In this document: in pieces, positions 1 through 12,169 of the stretch
How the letters are laid out: the number at the start of each line of letters is the position of its first letter
Numbering within the stretch: position 1 is the stretch's first letter
Source: Castor canadensis
Lineage: Eukaryota; Chordata; Mammalia; Rodentia; Castoridae
Assembly (NCBI RefSeq): GCF_047511655.1
Contig: NC_133389.1
Span: 157,123,973 to 157,187,972 of the forward strand
Direction: 5' to 3'
Length of the DNA: 64,000 nt
Translations under genes and position numbers: made by a program
Notes under the pieces: generated by a model
Told to the model about the DNA's origin: nothing
Database searches by the model: none
The model's input: the letters and a program-made list of their open reading frames with translations, nothing else

Positions 1-64
1 GAATCAAACCCTTCTGACCATCCAAGGGCAAGCACAATTTTCCTCAGCAAATCTCAAACGGATG
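1..64 (+). CDS. CCNYL1: CCNYL1 coding exon (5' partial)
   Basis: The window begins in frame at a GAA codon. The piece encodes the ESNPSDHPRASTIFLSKSQTD segment and ends with the first base of a Val codon, followed by the donor GTAAGA at 65. The exon's acceptor lies outside the window. The segment is the Ser-rich N-terminal region before the cyclin box. Confidence 0.93.
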
Positions 65-1673
65 GTAAGACAATAGTTTCCCCCACGAAGGAACAGACTG
101 TTTCTATTTTATGTGATATATTTTACAAAATATTTTATTAGTTTGTTTTTCATTGTTGATTGGTTATAATTTTTCATGTGTTCTCTTGACTTTTTTGATG
201 TGATTATGGTCACTCTTTTAGTGACAGCATGTGGGCTCTCTGTTTACACATTTTCCACCACTTTGTCAGTAGAATTGGCCGAATGATTTAGAAGTAGTCA
301 TGGATTAATACCTATTGTTCCATAGTATTTTGCCCTTTTCCCCTTGTTTCATAGAGCATGTTTTAAAGATGAATAATTTAGGTTTTTTGTGTCCAAAAAA
401 AAAGCAATGGACTGTTTATTCATTTTGACCTCATTTTATATACAGCACTCTAATGAGCCTGTGTCACATCCAAAATTTATGTTACTCGGAACATTTAAAG
501 TTTTTGTTCAAAACTTTCTCATCCTAACATAATAAAACTCAGAGCAAACATGCCCTGTGGTGTTTCCTAGAAGGTAAACCAGCATGTGTAAATTTCCTGT
601 GTCCTGCTTCTGAGATGAGAATCAGAACTGTAAGATTTTTCTGCACCTGCTTGTTTTCCTTTTCTTGTCAAATCTTTTTTTTTCCCCTAGAAAGCTAAGT
701 TTTTCAGTTGATTATAGCAGAAAGAATTTAAGAAATAAGGGAAGGTTTTGTAATATTTAGAATTACATAGCACAGTAAAGAAATATGGGCTTTTAACCTG
801 AATTTTCATAGTTTGTATTTCACTTGTCTTGAGCAGTCATTTCTGGTTAGCATTGCTGTATTTCTCACTTTCTTCAAGATCTGTGAGCTTCTCACATGTA
901 AAGTGTGAGGAAGCAATAAAAGAAAAGCTATTGCATGCCCCTTTCTCTCCAGTGGAATGTGTGCTTACAAAGCAGTCTATTGGTAATTGAGGAGGAGGTG
1001 GGAGAAACAAAGTATGGCCCAGGTACCTCTTCAGAACATGTACTCTTCTGGAGCTTGTTAAAGTAAATCTGTGTGCTGTAGATACTGTGTTCAGTTAGGT
1101 TAGCACACTCATTTAAAAATTTAAACTTAAGATAGGTTACTTCCCGTATAAGGCCAATTAGGTTTTTCAGTAACATATTTTCAAGTAACTTATTTTAGTA
1201 GATTACGAATTGGTGCTTCAGTATGTTTCCAGGCATTTTGATGCATATGTAGAGATTGGTGCCTGGTTAAAAACTGGTTTCTATAGAGCTGTCAGCTCTT
1301 AGATCTTGGTGGTTACAGTAGCTATATGGAAATGCAGAACATACTACTGTTTAGTTGTTCAGCTGTGTAAGAGGTAAGCTTTTTTTAGCTAAACTTCTCA
1401 CCAGGCCCCATTTGCCCTGTTCATTTCTTTTGTACACAGAATCTGTCATTTTTACCTAAGAAGTAAAAAGGTAAAACTAAATTTTTAGATTTTACTTTAT
1501 AGAACTCATCTTGACAGATGACTGAATTTATTAATTTTGTTGGAAATTATTTTTAAGAGTAGAATGGAGTTTTCTCATTTGTATATTGATAATCCATCAA
1601 ATAATTAGTGGCTACTTTTATTTTTCTATGGCACTGATGTCAGAATTGATCAGTTAATCTTTTTTATTCTTAG
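65..1673 (+). other. CCNYL1: CCNYL1 intron; no other feature seen
   Basis: AT-rich intron with donor GTAAGA and acceptor TTCTTAG. I recognise no repeat or RNA gene in it. The open frame at 928-1176 on the other strand has no recognisable protein content. Confidence 0.8.
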
Positions 1674-1708
1674 TGCGTGAAAAGAGGAAGAGCAACCATT
1701 TAAATCAT
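1674..1708 (+). CDS. CCNYL1: CCNYL1 coding exon, 35 nt
   Basis: A microexon-sized piece between the acceptor TTCTTAG and the donor GTAAGT. It completes the Val codon and encodes REKRKSNHLNH, the basic stretch found in cyclin Y proteins. It enters in phase 1 and exits in phase 0, so frame is kept with both neighbours. Confidence 0.93.
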
Positions 1709-1993
1709 GTAAGTAAACAGTTGAAAAGTTAAGAAATGAATAGTTTGAATTAAAAGGATGCCTGCCATGATTTCTAAAAAGTACAATGGGAACCTAAACA
1801 TGGACCTGTTTTTGTGAACTTTCTAAGTATCTTCTATATTCTCAAGTATTAAATTTACTTAGAAAATTTTTTGACTTAGTACTTTAGTACCATTCATTTT
1901 TATTAAAGCAGTCTGATGTTTAAGTTAAATTTCAATAACATAATTACAGTATAAAGACCTGATTGAAGATTTTTTTGCCTTAATATTTTCATC

Positions 1994-2292
1994 TTTTTTT
2001 GCTGGCACTAGAGTTTGAACTCAAGGCCTCACTTACTAGAAAAGTGCTCTACCACTTGACCCACCGGCTCCTTTTGCTTTAATTTTGAGATAAGGTCTGG
2101 CTTTATACTGGACTTGGCTGTGATCCTCCAATTTATGCTTCCCTGTGTAGCTAGGGATGACAGGTGTGCACTGCCACGTCCAGCCATCGGTTAAGATAGG
2201 GTTTTGTGTCTGGGCTGGCCTTGAACCATGACCATTTTCATGTCTGCCTCCTGAGTAGCTAGGACTATAGGCTTGGGCTGCTGTACCAGGCC
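1994..2292 (-). mobile_element. Composite SINE (B1-like dimer plus tRNA/ID-like tail)
   Basis: On the + strand it reads T-run, then tail box (ctggcactagagtttgaactc), then two B1-like units ending 'tgcctcctgagtagctaggac'. The inverse order shows a minus-strand insertion. It is divergent from the young copies. Confidence 0.8.
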
Positions 2293-2543
2293 TTGTCTTA
2301 TTTTTTAATCAAAGTAGCAAGCTATTAATAAGTTAATTAGTAGTACATGTTGATTTCCTGACATGGTAGATGAAAGTTTAGCTTCCTTATTCTACTGTGA
2401 CCTTATTCCCCTGACCCCCAATTCCTTGATACGTATCAAATTTTTTTGTTTAGTCAGATATTTATATTATGACCACAAGTATTGTTAACTGCTGAATCAT
2501 ATAGTACTCTTTGACTATGCCACCTCCTTGTGTACCCTTAACT

Positions 2544-2652
2544 TTTTCTTTTTTTTTTTTTTTTTTTTTTTTTTGCTGATCCTGTGGTTTGAACTTAAGG
2601 GTTTTGCACCCTTAGATAGCTGCTGTGCATCTTGAGTCACTTTCTCCAGCCC
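2544..2652 (-). mobile_element. SINE tail fragment (ID/tRNA-like) with long T-run
   Basis: About 31 T, the reverse complement of the poly(A) tail, precede gctgatcctgtggtttgaac and a degraded tRNA-like region ending 'tccagccc'. Confidence 0.7.
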
Positions 2653-2787
2653 ACCTTATTTTTTTCTCTTAAACATTCCTAAAATCTGAGCACTTCACTC
2701 CCCTGATAAATCTCACTTTTATATCCAGCATTAGCTCATACTGCCAAATGCAATAAGGAGCCCCTGGCTGGTCTCTCTTCTTTTACA

Positions 2788-2790
<3 letters not shown>

Positions 2791-2825
<35 letters not shown>
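2791..2825. repeat. (TG)n microsatellite
   Basis: An uninterrupted TG run of about 17 units in CCNYL1 intronic DNA. Confidence 0.98.
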
Positions 2826-2827
<2 letters not shown>

Positions 2828-3874
2828 GTAATTTCCTATTTTCACTTGCCTGTTTCTGGCAGCTATTTTTTTTTTTTTACCACGTGCATATCAAAAATAT
2901 TTTCTGTCCACTAAAACACATCTGTTCTACTTTTGCACTTCAGGCAGCCCTCCTCAGCCTTTTGTCATCCTTTTCTAACACAGACTGGTTCTCCCTTAGG
3001 CCTGCTGTCTTGCTGTCTTCCTGGGATATCTTGAAGTTATTGGGGATCTCACATAATAACTGTTGTCTTGTGTGGGTTCCTCTATGTCCTAGATTCTGTT
3101 TCTCTCTGTCTTATACTCTATTGTTTTGCTGAAACACCTCTTCCTGGGTGTTTTGGGAGATTTCAGTTGAAACAGGTTCACAGTCCTTTAAGATGTTTCT
3201 TTGTTGTCTTCTCATTTACAGTGTTGCTCTTAACTCTGTTGCCATTGTATGGTACATTCAGCATAACCAATTTTACTTATTTTCCCCCCATTCCTTCTCT
3301 AGAATTTTTTAATACCTTCTCCATCTCAAGGATTCTGGTTTGCTATGGAACTGTTCACTTTATGTAGGGCTGCAAACTCTACAAACCACACCTTTTAGAG
3401 AAGTTCCCAATTTTTCTTATATTCTTGGTTAGATGTTGGCCTCTTAGACCAGTATTTCTGCACTGATGTTTGATTTCTGTCTCCTTCTATTTTCTAGTTT
3501 GTCTTTTCCAATTTTTAGATATTCTTTGAATTTATGCTTTGACTTTTCTGTTGAAATTTTTTTTTAAGTTTTCATTTGTTCCTGAATTTTTAGCACTCCC
3601 ATGAATTCCTGTTTTGAGCTCTGTTGTTGGAGACTTTTCCCACGTGCATGGTGGTCTCTCTGGCAGCACCATGTGTTAGCAAGACTTGTTAATTTAACAA
3701 GTTTCACTAGAAGGACTTAGAGGCAGGCCAAGCCAGTTTTTCATTCCTGGGACCTCAGTGTATTTTTGTGGGTGCCCCATAAGCAGGACAGTTCAGATTC
3801 TTTTTTTTTTTTTTTTTTTTTGATTTGGCATAATTTATTTAAATTTGTCATGACTGCTTTAACTACTTATGTTG

Positions 3875-4167
3875 TTTTTTTAAATTTTATTTTATTCATA
3901 TGTACATACAATGTTTGGGTCATTTCTCCCCCCTTCCCCCACCCCCACCCTCTCCCTTAACTACCCCCACCGCCTCCATCTACCCCCCACCCCCTCACTT
4001 CCAGGCAGAAATTATTTTGCCCTTATCTCTAATTTTGTTGAAGAGAGAGTATAAGCAATAATAGGAAGAACCAAGGGTTTTTGCTAGTTGAGATAAGGAT
4101 AGCTATACAGGGAGTTGACATGCATTGATTTCCTGTGCATGTGTGTTACCTTCTAAGTTAATTCTTT
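3875..4167 (-). mobile_element. L1 3' end, antisense, copy 1
   Basis: The + strand shows a T-rich start (the poly(A) side), then 'attcatatgtacatacaatg' and a long C-rich tract (3,927-3,996). Read on the minus strand this is a G-rich polypurine tract, typical of L1 3' UTRs. Then comes a unit repeated in the next element. It breaks off at 'ttaattcttttt', where the next copy's T-run starts. Confidence 0.65.
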
Positions 4168-4713
4168 TTTTTTTTCTTTTTTTTCTTTTATTATTCATAT
4201 GTGCATACAAGGCTTGGTTCATTTCTTCCCCCTGCCCCCACCCCCACCCCCTCCCTTACCACCCACTCCACCCCCTCCCTCTCCCCCCACCCCCTCAATA
4301 TCCAGCAGAAACTATGTTGCCCTTATCTCTAATTTTGTTGAAGAGAGAGTAAAAGCAATAATAGGAAGGAACAAGGGTTTTTGCTGGTTGAGATAAGGAT
4401 AGCTATACAGGGCATTGACTCACATTGATTTCCTGTGCGTGGGTGTTACCTTCTAGGTTAATTCTTTTTGATCTAGCCTTTTCTCTAGTACCTGTTCCCC
4501 TTTTCCTATTGGCCTCAGTTGCTTTAAGGTATCTGCTTTAGTTTCTCTGCATTGAGGGCAACAAAAGCTGTCTGGTTTTTTAGGTGTCTTACCTATCCTC
4601 ACCCCTTCCTTGTGTGCTCTCGCTTTTATCATGTGCTCATAGTCCAATCCCATTGTTGTGTTTGCCCTTGATCTAATGTCCACATATGAGGGAGAACATA
4701 GGATTTTTTCAGA
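4166..4713 (-). mobile_element. L1 3' end, antisense, copy 2 (longer)
   Basis: It begins with a T/C run and repeats the body of copy 1 with roughly 90% identity by eye, including the C-rich tract (4,231-4,296). It continues another 250 bp to 'gggagaacataggattttt'. That last part resembles the L1 3' UTR block I know from other mammals. Confidence 0.65.
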
Positions 4714-5245
4714 TTCTTAAGAGAAAGATCTCTCCCATTTTCTGCCTGGTAACTGTAAGTGTGCTTTGTAGCAAGCTTGCTTTCCAGAAGTTGGGAAAGA
4801 GGCAGAGTTCCACTTTTCATTTACATTTTTTCCTGTTATTTTCAAGGTTCAGCCCTGGTATCTCTGAGTCTGCTATATCTAAGTCCAGAAAATGTCGGTT
4901 TAATATCTCGAATCTAGATTCCTTACCATATGGAGTGCAAGTGGGCGATGACTGGCTATCCAGCTGATGTTAGCTTTTGTTCCATGTTTCACTCCACCCT
5001 CTGAGATGCTGCTTGTTCCTGTCCCAGCCACTCTTACACACACTAGAGCAATGCCACCACTGTTCTGCCATGTCAGTTACCATTCCTTAATTTCCTTTTT
5101 GTCTTTTAGACATTAAAAGTCATCTATCAATACTGTTTCCTGGTCTTGTGTATAACCTTTGTTGTATGCCTTCAATCCTCAGGAGATTTCAGGACGAAAA
5201 GGAAACAGATTTGTAGTCAGTATATGTTTAAATGAATTTAGAACC

Positions 5246-5293
5246 TGAATTTAAATTCAGTACAATGAATTTAAATTCAGTACAATGAATTTA
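5246..5293. repeat. 20-bp tandem repeat, 2.4 units
   Basis: The unit tgaatttaaattcagtacaa occurs at 5,246-5,265 and 5,266-5,285, with a partial third copy. The unit contains the palindrome GAATTTAAATTC. Confidence 0.95.
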
Positions 5294-5550
5294 GTAGTAC
5301 TAATAGGATATTAATCTAAACTTTTACTTAAAAGTTATACCTATAATTAGCATCCACTACGTAAGGTCTGTCTTATAAATTCTGTTAAGACCATGCATCC
5401 TGCCATATTGTCCCATTACTATGCAACATGACTGGGACATGAGTACATGAAGTGTTAAGAAAATTGCAAGTTAATTCAAAGTCACTGGTTTTTCAAAAAC
5501 ACACCCAAAACTTGTCTTGAAAAAAAGGAGAGAGAAAAATGTGCACTTCA

Positions 5551-5846
5551 GGGCTCAGCACAGTGGCTCACATCTAATCCTAGCTGCAGGTGGAAGTACA
5601 GGGGATTGTAGTTGGAGGTCAGCTCCAGCAAAAAGTTAGACACCCATCTCAACAAATAAACCAGGTGTAGTGGTGAACTTCTGTTATCCCACTTATGCGG
5701 GAATCATAAGTAGGAGGATCCCCATCTGTGCTGCCACTGGCAAAAAATAGCCAAAGCAAGAAAAGGCTAGGGGCGTTGCTTAAGTGATAGAGCACCTGCT
5801 TAGCAAGTGTGGAGCCCTGAGTTCAAATCCAGTACTGCCAAAAAAA
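5551..5846 (+). mobile_element. Composite SINE (two B1-like units plus tRNA/ID-like tail)
   Basis: First unit 'cagtggctcacatctaatcc', a second degraded unit from about 5,661, then the tail 'agcaagtgtggagccctgag' with an A-run. The order shows a + strand insertion. Confidence 0.85.
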
Positions 5847-6779
5847 TTTTTTGGTTTGTTGTTTTTTTTTTTTAGGTACAATGGGAAAAGCCAGTGGGTG
5901 AGGATGGGATTTCAACAAGTACTTGACCTTTGATGTTAAGGTTTGAGTTGAAGGAAGGGAAGATTATTTTTTTGGTCTTTACCATTTTACCTTAAGTCTA
6001 CTAAGGACCCCCTTTCCTTTCCTGTAAAGATTGCAAAATTCTGTACTCTGTCATTTGTGCTGACAGAATAAATGAAGATAAATGTCTCTATTTCAGTGAC
6101 ACCTTCCAGTAGTGTTTTTGCTGTTTGATTTTTTTTTTTGGGGTGTTTGCATTTTATATTTTTGTATTTATCAGTATAGTATATTGAGATTATAAGCAAT
6201 GGTAAGGTTTTAACCATAGTGTCTAGGGTCTTAAGTTATCAAGCATGATGAGGAGAGAGTTACTTGTAGCAATATTTTAGGCTTTGTTCAGAAACTTCAT
6301 TTTAACCGTCCTCTAGTCCCAACACTGAAAAGTTTGAATAGGTAGAAATGAGTGCTCAGGGCCCCATTGGTTACCAGAGAATTTTGTATTCAGCTTTTCT
6401 GGTCACCTTGAAATTTGGGATTGGGCTGAACTGGGGCAAGGAGCAGTGAGTAGCAGAAATGTATATCTCCCTGGATGGAATAATTCCTGTATCTTTAGTA
6501 GGAGTTTAGCACAAGTCTGAACTGATGGGGAAGTATGTAGCACTCCTTTGACTGGATCTAGCCAGTGAGTTACTAATTCACTAAATGAGCTCCCATAGGC
6601 TGTGCACTTAGCACTGATATTTTCAAAAAGCCAGTATACATTCATGATAGAAAAAAAATGTAATAAGGAAAATGGGAGAAAATGTCACCTAAAGCTCTGT
6701 CAACTAGTCAATATTTTGATTCATTTTGACTGTTTTGTTCATTTCTAATATTTTATTTCCATACAGCTTTTTTTTTTTT

Positions 6780-7075
6780 TTTTGTTATGGTGTATTTAGA
6801 AATCCAAAATGCTCCAAAATCTAAAACTTTTTAAAAGGCAGATATAACACCACAAAGTGAAAAATTCCACACCTGAGCTCATGTGAAAACATAGGCAAAC
6901 CAAAAATACTGTGTAAAACTATCTTCAGGCTGTGTGTATACGAAACATAAATGCATTTTGTGCTTAGACTTGGGTCAAATCCCCCGTGTATCATTATACA
7001 TAAATATTCTAAAATTTCCCAAACCCAAAGCACTTAATGGTCCCTACCAATTTGGATTTTAATCCTCAACCAGTA
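6780..7075 (+). mobile_element. Old Tigger/pogo-like DNA transposon fragment
   Basis: 'gaaatccaaaatgctccaaa' near the left and 'cccaaacccaaagcactta' near the right recall the palindromic 'ATCCCTTATCCGAAATGC' type mammalian element. It ends with a degraded 'aatcctcaacc' terminus. The match is from memory only. Confidence 0.5.
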
Positions 7076-7889
7076 ATAGAGACCTTAAAAGATACCTTCC
7101 TCTATTTAAAACAAAAGGGTTTCAGTGAATCAATTTTCACTCTTCATGTTGTATTTGTATTTGACTTATAAAGTTATACACATTGACATGGTTCTGTAAA
7201 GAGTGTACTCATTTACTGAATAGCTTAAGAAACATCAGAGATATAGGTGAAATATTTCTAGCTTGAAAGAGAATTTTTAGTCCTCCAAATAGTTACACTT
7301 TTCAAATGATAATGTCTGGGACTTTTAAGGAATAAGTAGCTTTGCTGTGAAAACATCTGACACAAGCAAAACAGCTTCATATGCTATATGGATATCTCTG
7401 CGGGCCACCAGCAAGTTTTAAATGCTCTGTACTTTCAACTGGGTCTTCTGCCTGCCTGTTTTTCATGAATTTGTGGACAATACTGATGAGTCAGAGTGAT
7501 GACATGACGAAAACTGGTATATTAATAGGAGGAAGGAAGGCTTATCTGAATTAGTTTTAATAACATTAAAATTGTTATCCTGTGGTTTTAAAGAATGCTG
7601 TTGTTACTCTGTAACTATTCAGTGATGAAATTTGCTTATTGGCCTAACTTTTAAGGACCAGATTGTCTTAACATACTCTAGGCAGTTTCAGTATGTGATA
7701 TTGCTTAATTACTGCACTCTTTGAAAATAAATGGATACTTCTAAAGTGTTTAAAAGATAGTTTGTTTAGAGAGTTCAAAAAGTTCATTGTCATCTCTCCA
7801 GTTTCAGTGTAGATAATTTTTCACTAATTTGTACCTGTAGAAAGATTTATCTTCCAAATTGTGGTTGTTCTCCCTCACACCCCACCTCA

Positions 7890-7974
7890 CCCCACCCCAG
7901 CCCCCATTACTGGAGATGAACCAGGCCTGTGCCTGCTGGGCAAGTGCTCTAGTACTGAGCTACATCCCCAGCCC
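7890..7974 (-). mobile_element. ID-like SINE fragment
   Basis: 'gggcaagtgctctagtactg' followed by 'agctacatccccagccc' is the antisense of an ID-type tRNA-derived SINE ('ggctggggatgtagctcagt'). Confidence 0.75.
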
Positions 7975-7979
7975 TGTAA

Positions 7980-8370
7980 TTGAGCCATTAAATAATAGTT
8001 TGACAAATACTTGTTGAACTCCCTAATTTGTTCCAAACTCTGCTCAGAGCTGGAGGTAGGAATATTAAGAGGTTCAAACACTCCCACCACCACTCCCACC
8101 TGCCAGCCTTGGAGAAGCTTAGTTTCTTCAGAAGGGGACATCATGCCAGCACTTGAAATCCTTTAACATGTGGTGAATTGGAGGATGAGTGCACAAAAAG
8201 CAAAAAGTTTTGTGATGTGGCTGCTGGCAAAGGTATGCCGGAAGGTCGATGGGATCAGGCTTTTGGGACAAAGAGAAAGAAAAAGGCATTCTAGGTGAGA
8301 GCAGCATGAGTGAAGCAGAAAGGTGTCATGAGGTGTGTCAAATAACTTCGAGAATAAAATTAGTAAAATC
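7980..8370 (+). mobile_element. L2 LINE fragment
   Basis: 'caaatacttgttgaactccc' and later 'gagagcagcatgagtgaagc' match the layout of the L2 3' region. It is degenerate and called by eye. Confidence 0.45.
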
Positions 8371-9048
8371 TGAAATGAATGACCGAGGTTTTTCATTTCA
8401 GTAATATAATGGCAGTCTACTTAAACATGAAATGTAAGTTATATTCCCAAAGTAGTTTCTGTCTTCTGTTTTGGGATGTAAGAGAATCTTCTGTCAGTAA
8501 TTTAACCCTCTTCATAAGGGATAAGGCCCAGAAAGTCCTGTGGCCCCTGGATTGTTAGTGATTGAGCATTGTTTCTTCACACTAAGACATCTAGAATTAC
8601 TAAATTTAGCATTACGCTTTCTTTTACACCAATAACATGCTCTTGTTCTGACATTATTTAAGGCATTACATTTTATTATAGTTACTGAGTAGAAGAAATA
8701 GAAAATTTCAACTGCTTTTTATTGCTTTAGAGAAAAACACTGAACCTTAATTTTAAACTTCCTACAATAATTATAAAGGAAATTCCTAATAGTTATTGCC
8801 AGGTTTAATTGTAGAGACCATACCAAGGATAGGATTTTATTACCCATTCCTCAAACATTATCTTTGAAAGTTAAGAGCCTCCAATGGGTTTCCTGTAGAG
8901 CCACACATGATACTGCACTCAAAAGCAGTTCATCGTGTGTAAGAAAAATCTTAATGCTTTACCATTTGACATTTTAACCAAGGAAAAGTACCACATTTTA
9001 TAGGTTTAACTTACTGTGACATTTTCTTCTATTTCCCTTCCCCTTCAG

Positions 9049-9149
9049 GTATCTCCAGGGCAGCTTACTAAAAAGTATAGCTCATGCTCAACAATATTTC
9101 TAGATGACAGCACAGTCAGCCAGCCTAATCTTAGAACCACAATAAAATG
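9049..9149 (+). CDS. CCNYL1: CCNYL1 coding exon, 101 nt
   Basis: The acceptor is CCCCTTCAG and the donor GTGAGT. It encodes [20 protein letters not shown] and the following [13 protein letters not shown], ending two bases into a Cys codon. In cyclin Y, the serine in the KKYSSCS context is a phosphorylated 14-3-3 docking site. By homology the same role is likely here. Confidence 0.95.
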
Positions 9150-10565
9150 GTGAGTACAACTAGGTTGCTGAGGGCTGAGTGACAGACCCCCTTCTGCTAA
9201 AAGCATCCCAGTCATTCCTGGTAATTTCAGCCATTTGATTTCCTTTTCAGTGCTTAGTTTAAGAAATTGGGGTCCACTATATATTGATTTTAAGGATCTA
9301 AATGTGAATTTTCAGTTTCCATGTTAATCTCAGACTGCATGGTAGAAAGGACAGCCAGTTAGCAAATAAGGAATTATAGGAAGAGTACCTCTTTATTTGA
9401 TACATTACATTGTTAAGACACTATTGAACATCATGAGAAGAAGAGGTACTTTTTGTTGAATTGTTCTGAGTAATAGGCCTAAAACAATGTTTACTACTTT
9501 GAGAACGCCTCTTGGAAGAAGGAATAATTTGTCCTTTACTGACACCGTAGTGTGTCTGCATTTGAATTTTCCCCATTTATACTTGAGCAACCTTGGAGGT
9601 CATAATTAAAGATGTACTTTCAACACACCCTAAGATAACACTTCCAGATTTACTAAAATGACAATCAGTCATTTTACAAACAGTAAAGCCCAGGATGTGG
9701 AGATTCCTCTCGACATCGCGGTTGTTCAGGGAACATTATTAATGCTGCTTTAGTTATGAGTTGGTTTTCTGAAAACTAACTACTTTGCAATGTTACTCCC
9801 CTTATCCCTAATTTTACTTTTCAGTCTAAAATGTAATCAGCTTATAAACTTAAATTTGTCTCTAATATACACGCTTTTAATAAAAGCTAATTAAATTATT
9901 AGTAAGTTCTACTTAATTAAACACTGCAAGTTCCTACTCATAATCATTCCTCCCACACTTAACAATAGCTGATCAAATTTTGTAGCAAAAACTGATCTCT
10001 GACTCTGGCTCACGTCCTGAGATTGGCACCTCTTGAGTGTTTGTATTCAGCTAAGGCCCTAAATTCATGAGTAAAAATCACTCTACTTTGGCTAGAATAC
10101 TCAGTTTTGTTGTTTTTTTTTTTTTAATTCACAAGCTTCTGATGCTTCAGTATATAATTCATTACATCATTTTTAAGAGTAACCTTGCCTCACACAGGTG
10201 GGTTTCACACACACTCCCCACCCCCACTTACTCTAATTTTTAGAAGTCTGCTTTTGGAAGTACAGTAAGTTTTAGTTTTCTTTCATTAAGTTTTAAAAAT
10301 AATCAGTACATTTACTATGAGTGAAGTAAAGGTTTACTAAGAAAATTAATGGCTTTTAGGAAAGATTTTGAAAAATGTTTATTGGGTAGTAGTAGTGCAT
10401 TGCTGTCAATGAGATGGATAAGCCTCATTAGACAGAATCACTTTATGCAACTTTTTTCAAAATACATATCTGCAAACACACGTGTTTTCCCACCTTTACC
10501 TTCCCCTCCATTCATAGGCACTCACAAAAGGTGGAATTATATAGATAAAAACATTCTGGGGAGCC

Positions 10566-10652
10566 TTTTTTTTTGGTGGGTTTAGAGTTTGAACTCAGGG
10601 TCTTGTGCTTGCTAGGCAGGCATTCTACCGCTTGAGCCACTCTGCCAACCCA
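10566..10652 (-). mobile_element. SINE tail fragment
   Basis: T-run, 'gagtttgaactcagggtctt', 'ttctaccgcttgagccactc': the antisense tRNA/ID-like tail. Confidence 0.85.
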
Positions 10653-10689
10653 CATTCTGGCTGATTTTGATCTTAGCTATTGTCATTCC

Positions 10690-10845
10690 CAAATTTTGCT
10701 GCATTTTAGAATCTCCTGTGGAACTCTAAAAACAATCTGATGGTCATACCCCAGGCCCAATAATCAGAGTGTCTCTGGGCAGTCAGGCTGGTTTTAAAGC
10801 TCCTCAGGTGAGTCCAATGTGCAGCAGTTTGCGAAGCACTGTTTA
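10690..10845 (+). mobile_element. MER5-like hAT element
   Basis: 'catttagaatctcctg'-like start (read at 10,702-10,721 as cattttagaatctcctgtgg), 'ccccaggcccaataatcaga', and the terminus 'gcagtttgcgaagcactg', close to the MER5/Charlie terminal repeat. Confidence 0.75.
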
Positions 10846-11871
10846 AGTACAGAAGCACTGCTTCTGACAATTCAGTGGGATTTTGGCCATGTCAGTTTTA
10901 AGCCTTGGTTGCTTGGGTTGTTAAGGTAAACTGTCACGTAAGGCTTCAGGTCGTCCTTTTCAGCATATGACATAAAATTCTGAGATTTTAAAAATTCAGT
11001 CTGGAGATAAAATTGAAGCACTGTAGAAGTATCCATTTTTGCCAATGTTACAAACGTTTTAATGAAAAAAATTTAAACACTATACACCTTTAAAATTCAG
11101 ATTTGCCTTCCCTCAATTATTTTTAGCTTCTTTTTAGACAGTGAGGGCAAATGGAAACATAAAACTTACCAAAGAGATCCCTTTCTTCCCTAATACACGA
11201 CATTTGCCGGTAGCTTAGGAATATAGTAACATAATGACTGGGGTTGTATGTATAAATTAATATTCATTTATACTAACTTGGAAATGCCTGCTGTTACTAT
11301 CTTATGTATTGTAGTGCTGCATTGTTTGCACTGCTTACTTCAGGATAGCTAGACCGATCATGAGTTTTGTGGGCACTTACACTTACTAATAAATTTTCTA
11401 CTAATCATGAAGAAGTGATTTTAAATGCTTTATTTGGTATACAACACTTTAATTATTTAGGAAAATAATAAAAATGGTGGATAAATGGAGAATGAACTAA
11501 GTCAACTGAAATGTAGGGCCTAACAACTTAAAAAAACAAACTGTGTGGCTTAAATTGAAGCATGCGTCCAAGTAAACCTAACTTGCATAAGATGAATGAC
11601 TATGGGTAGGGCAAATGATGGGACATATGTAATAACTTAAAATAACCAACAAAAACATGTCTTCTAACAGTACGTTGCCTGGCATTTCAGTTTTGCTATT
11701 TTTGCTAAAAGCCAAAGTACTAAAACAAGAGGAAAAGTGTCCGTTATGGTACTATGATGAAGGGGAGGACTTGAGGGATTCTAGGAAGGTCACCCTCCTC
11801 CCTTTTTAAAAATGTTTTCAATCCCAAAATATAAAATCAGTTGCTACAATTTTTTTTTTTTCCTTCCACAG

Positions 11872-11907
11872 TGTGACCTTAGCAATATACTACCACATAA
11901 AGAACAG
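11872..11907 (+). CDS. CCNYL1: CCNYL1 coding exon, 36 nt
   Basis: A small exon after a long T-rich polypyrimidine tract and CACAG acceptor, with donor GTGAGC. It finishes the Cys codon and encodes VTLAIYYHIKN plus the first two bases of an Arg codon. This is the start of the helical region leading into the cyclin box. Confidence 0.94.
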
Positions 11908-12169
11908 GTGAGCTCTTTAAAAACCTGTCTGATTACATTGCATGGTACCAAGTATAGTATAAGGACGTAACTATAGACACCATAAGCTATTGAATCACTG
12001 GAAATTTTTGGTTGTTCTTAGGACTCTTTTGAACACTTTTAAAGTTACTGAACATCCTAAAGAGTATTTGTTTCTGAGGATTATATTGATTTGATATTCA
12101 CTGTTTTAGAAAGTAAAATTAAGAATTCAGAATACATGTGTATATATAGTATGTTAATACAAGTTCCCG

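Larger units (their letters stand above)
1709..9048 (+). other. CCNYL1: CCNYL1 intron rich in repeats
   Basis: A 7.3-kb intron holding SINEs, a GT microsatellite, two L1 3' ends, a 20-bp tandem repeat, a Tigger-like fragment and an L2 fragment, each listed separately. I see nothing recognisable in 2,830-3,790, 4,720-5,240, 5,850-6,780, 7,080-7,880 and 8,400-9,040 beyond AT-rich intronic sequence. Confidence 0.8.
9150..11871 (+). other. CCNYL1: CCNYL1 intron
   Basis: Contains one antisense SINE tail (10,566-10,652) and a MER5-like element (10,690-10,845). The rest is unremarkable AT-rich intron ending in a strong polypyrimidine tract before 11,872. Confidence 0.8.

Noticed and set aside
2794-3132. 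Open frames starting in dinucleotide repeats (also near 31,636, 33,050, 52,759 and 61,495)
   Set aside because: CA/TG repeats are open in several frames and produce Cys-Val or His-Thr strings. None continues into a recognisable protein.
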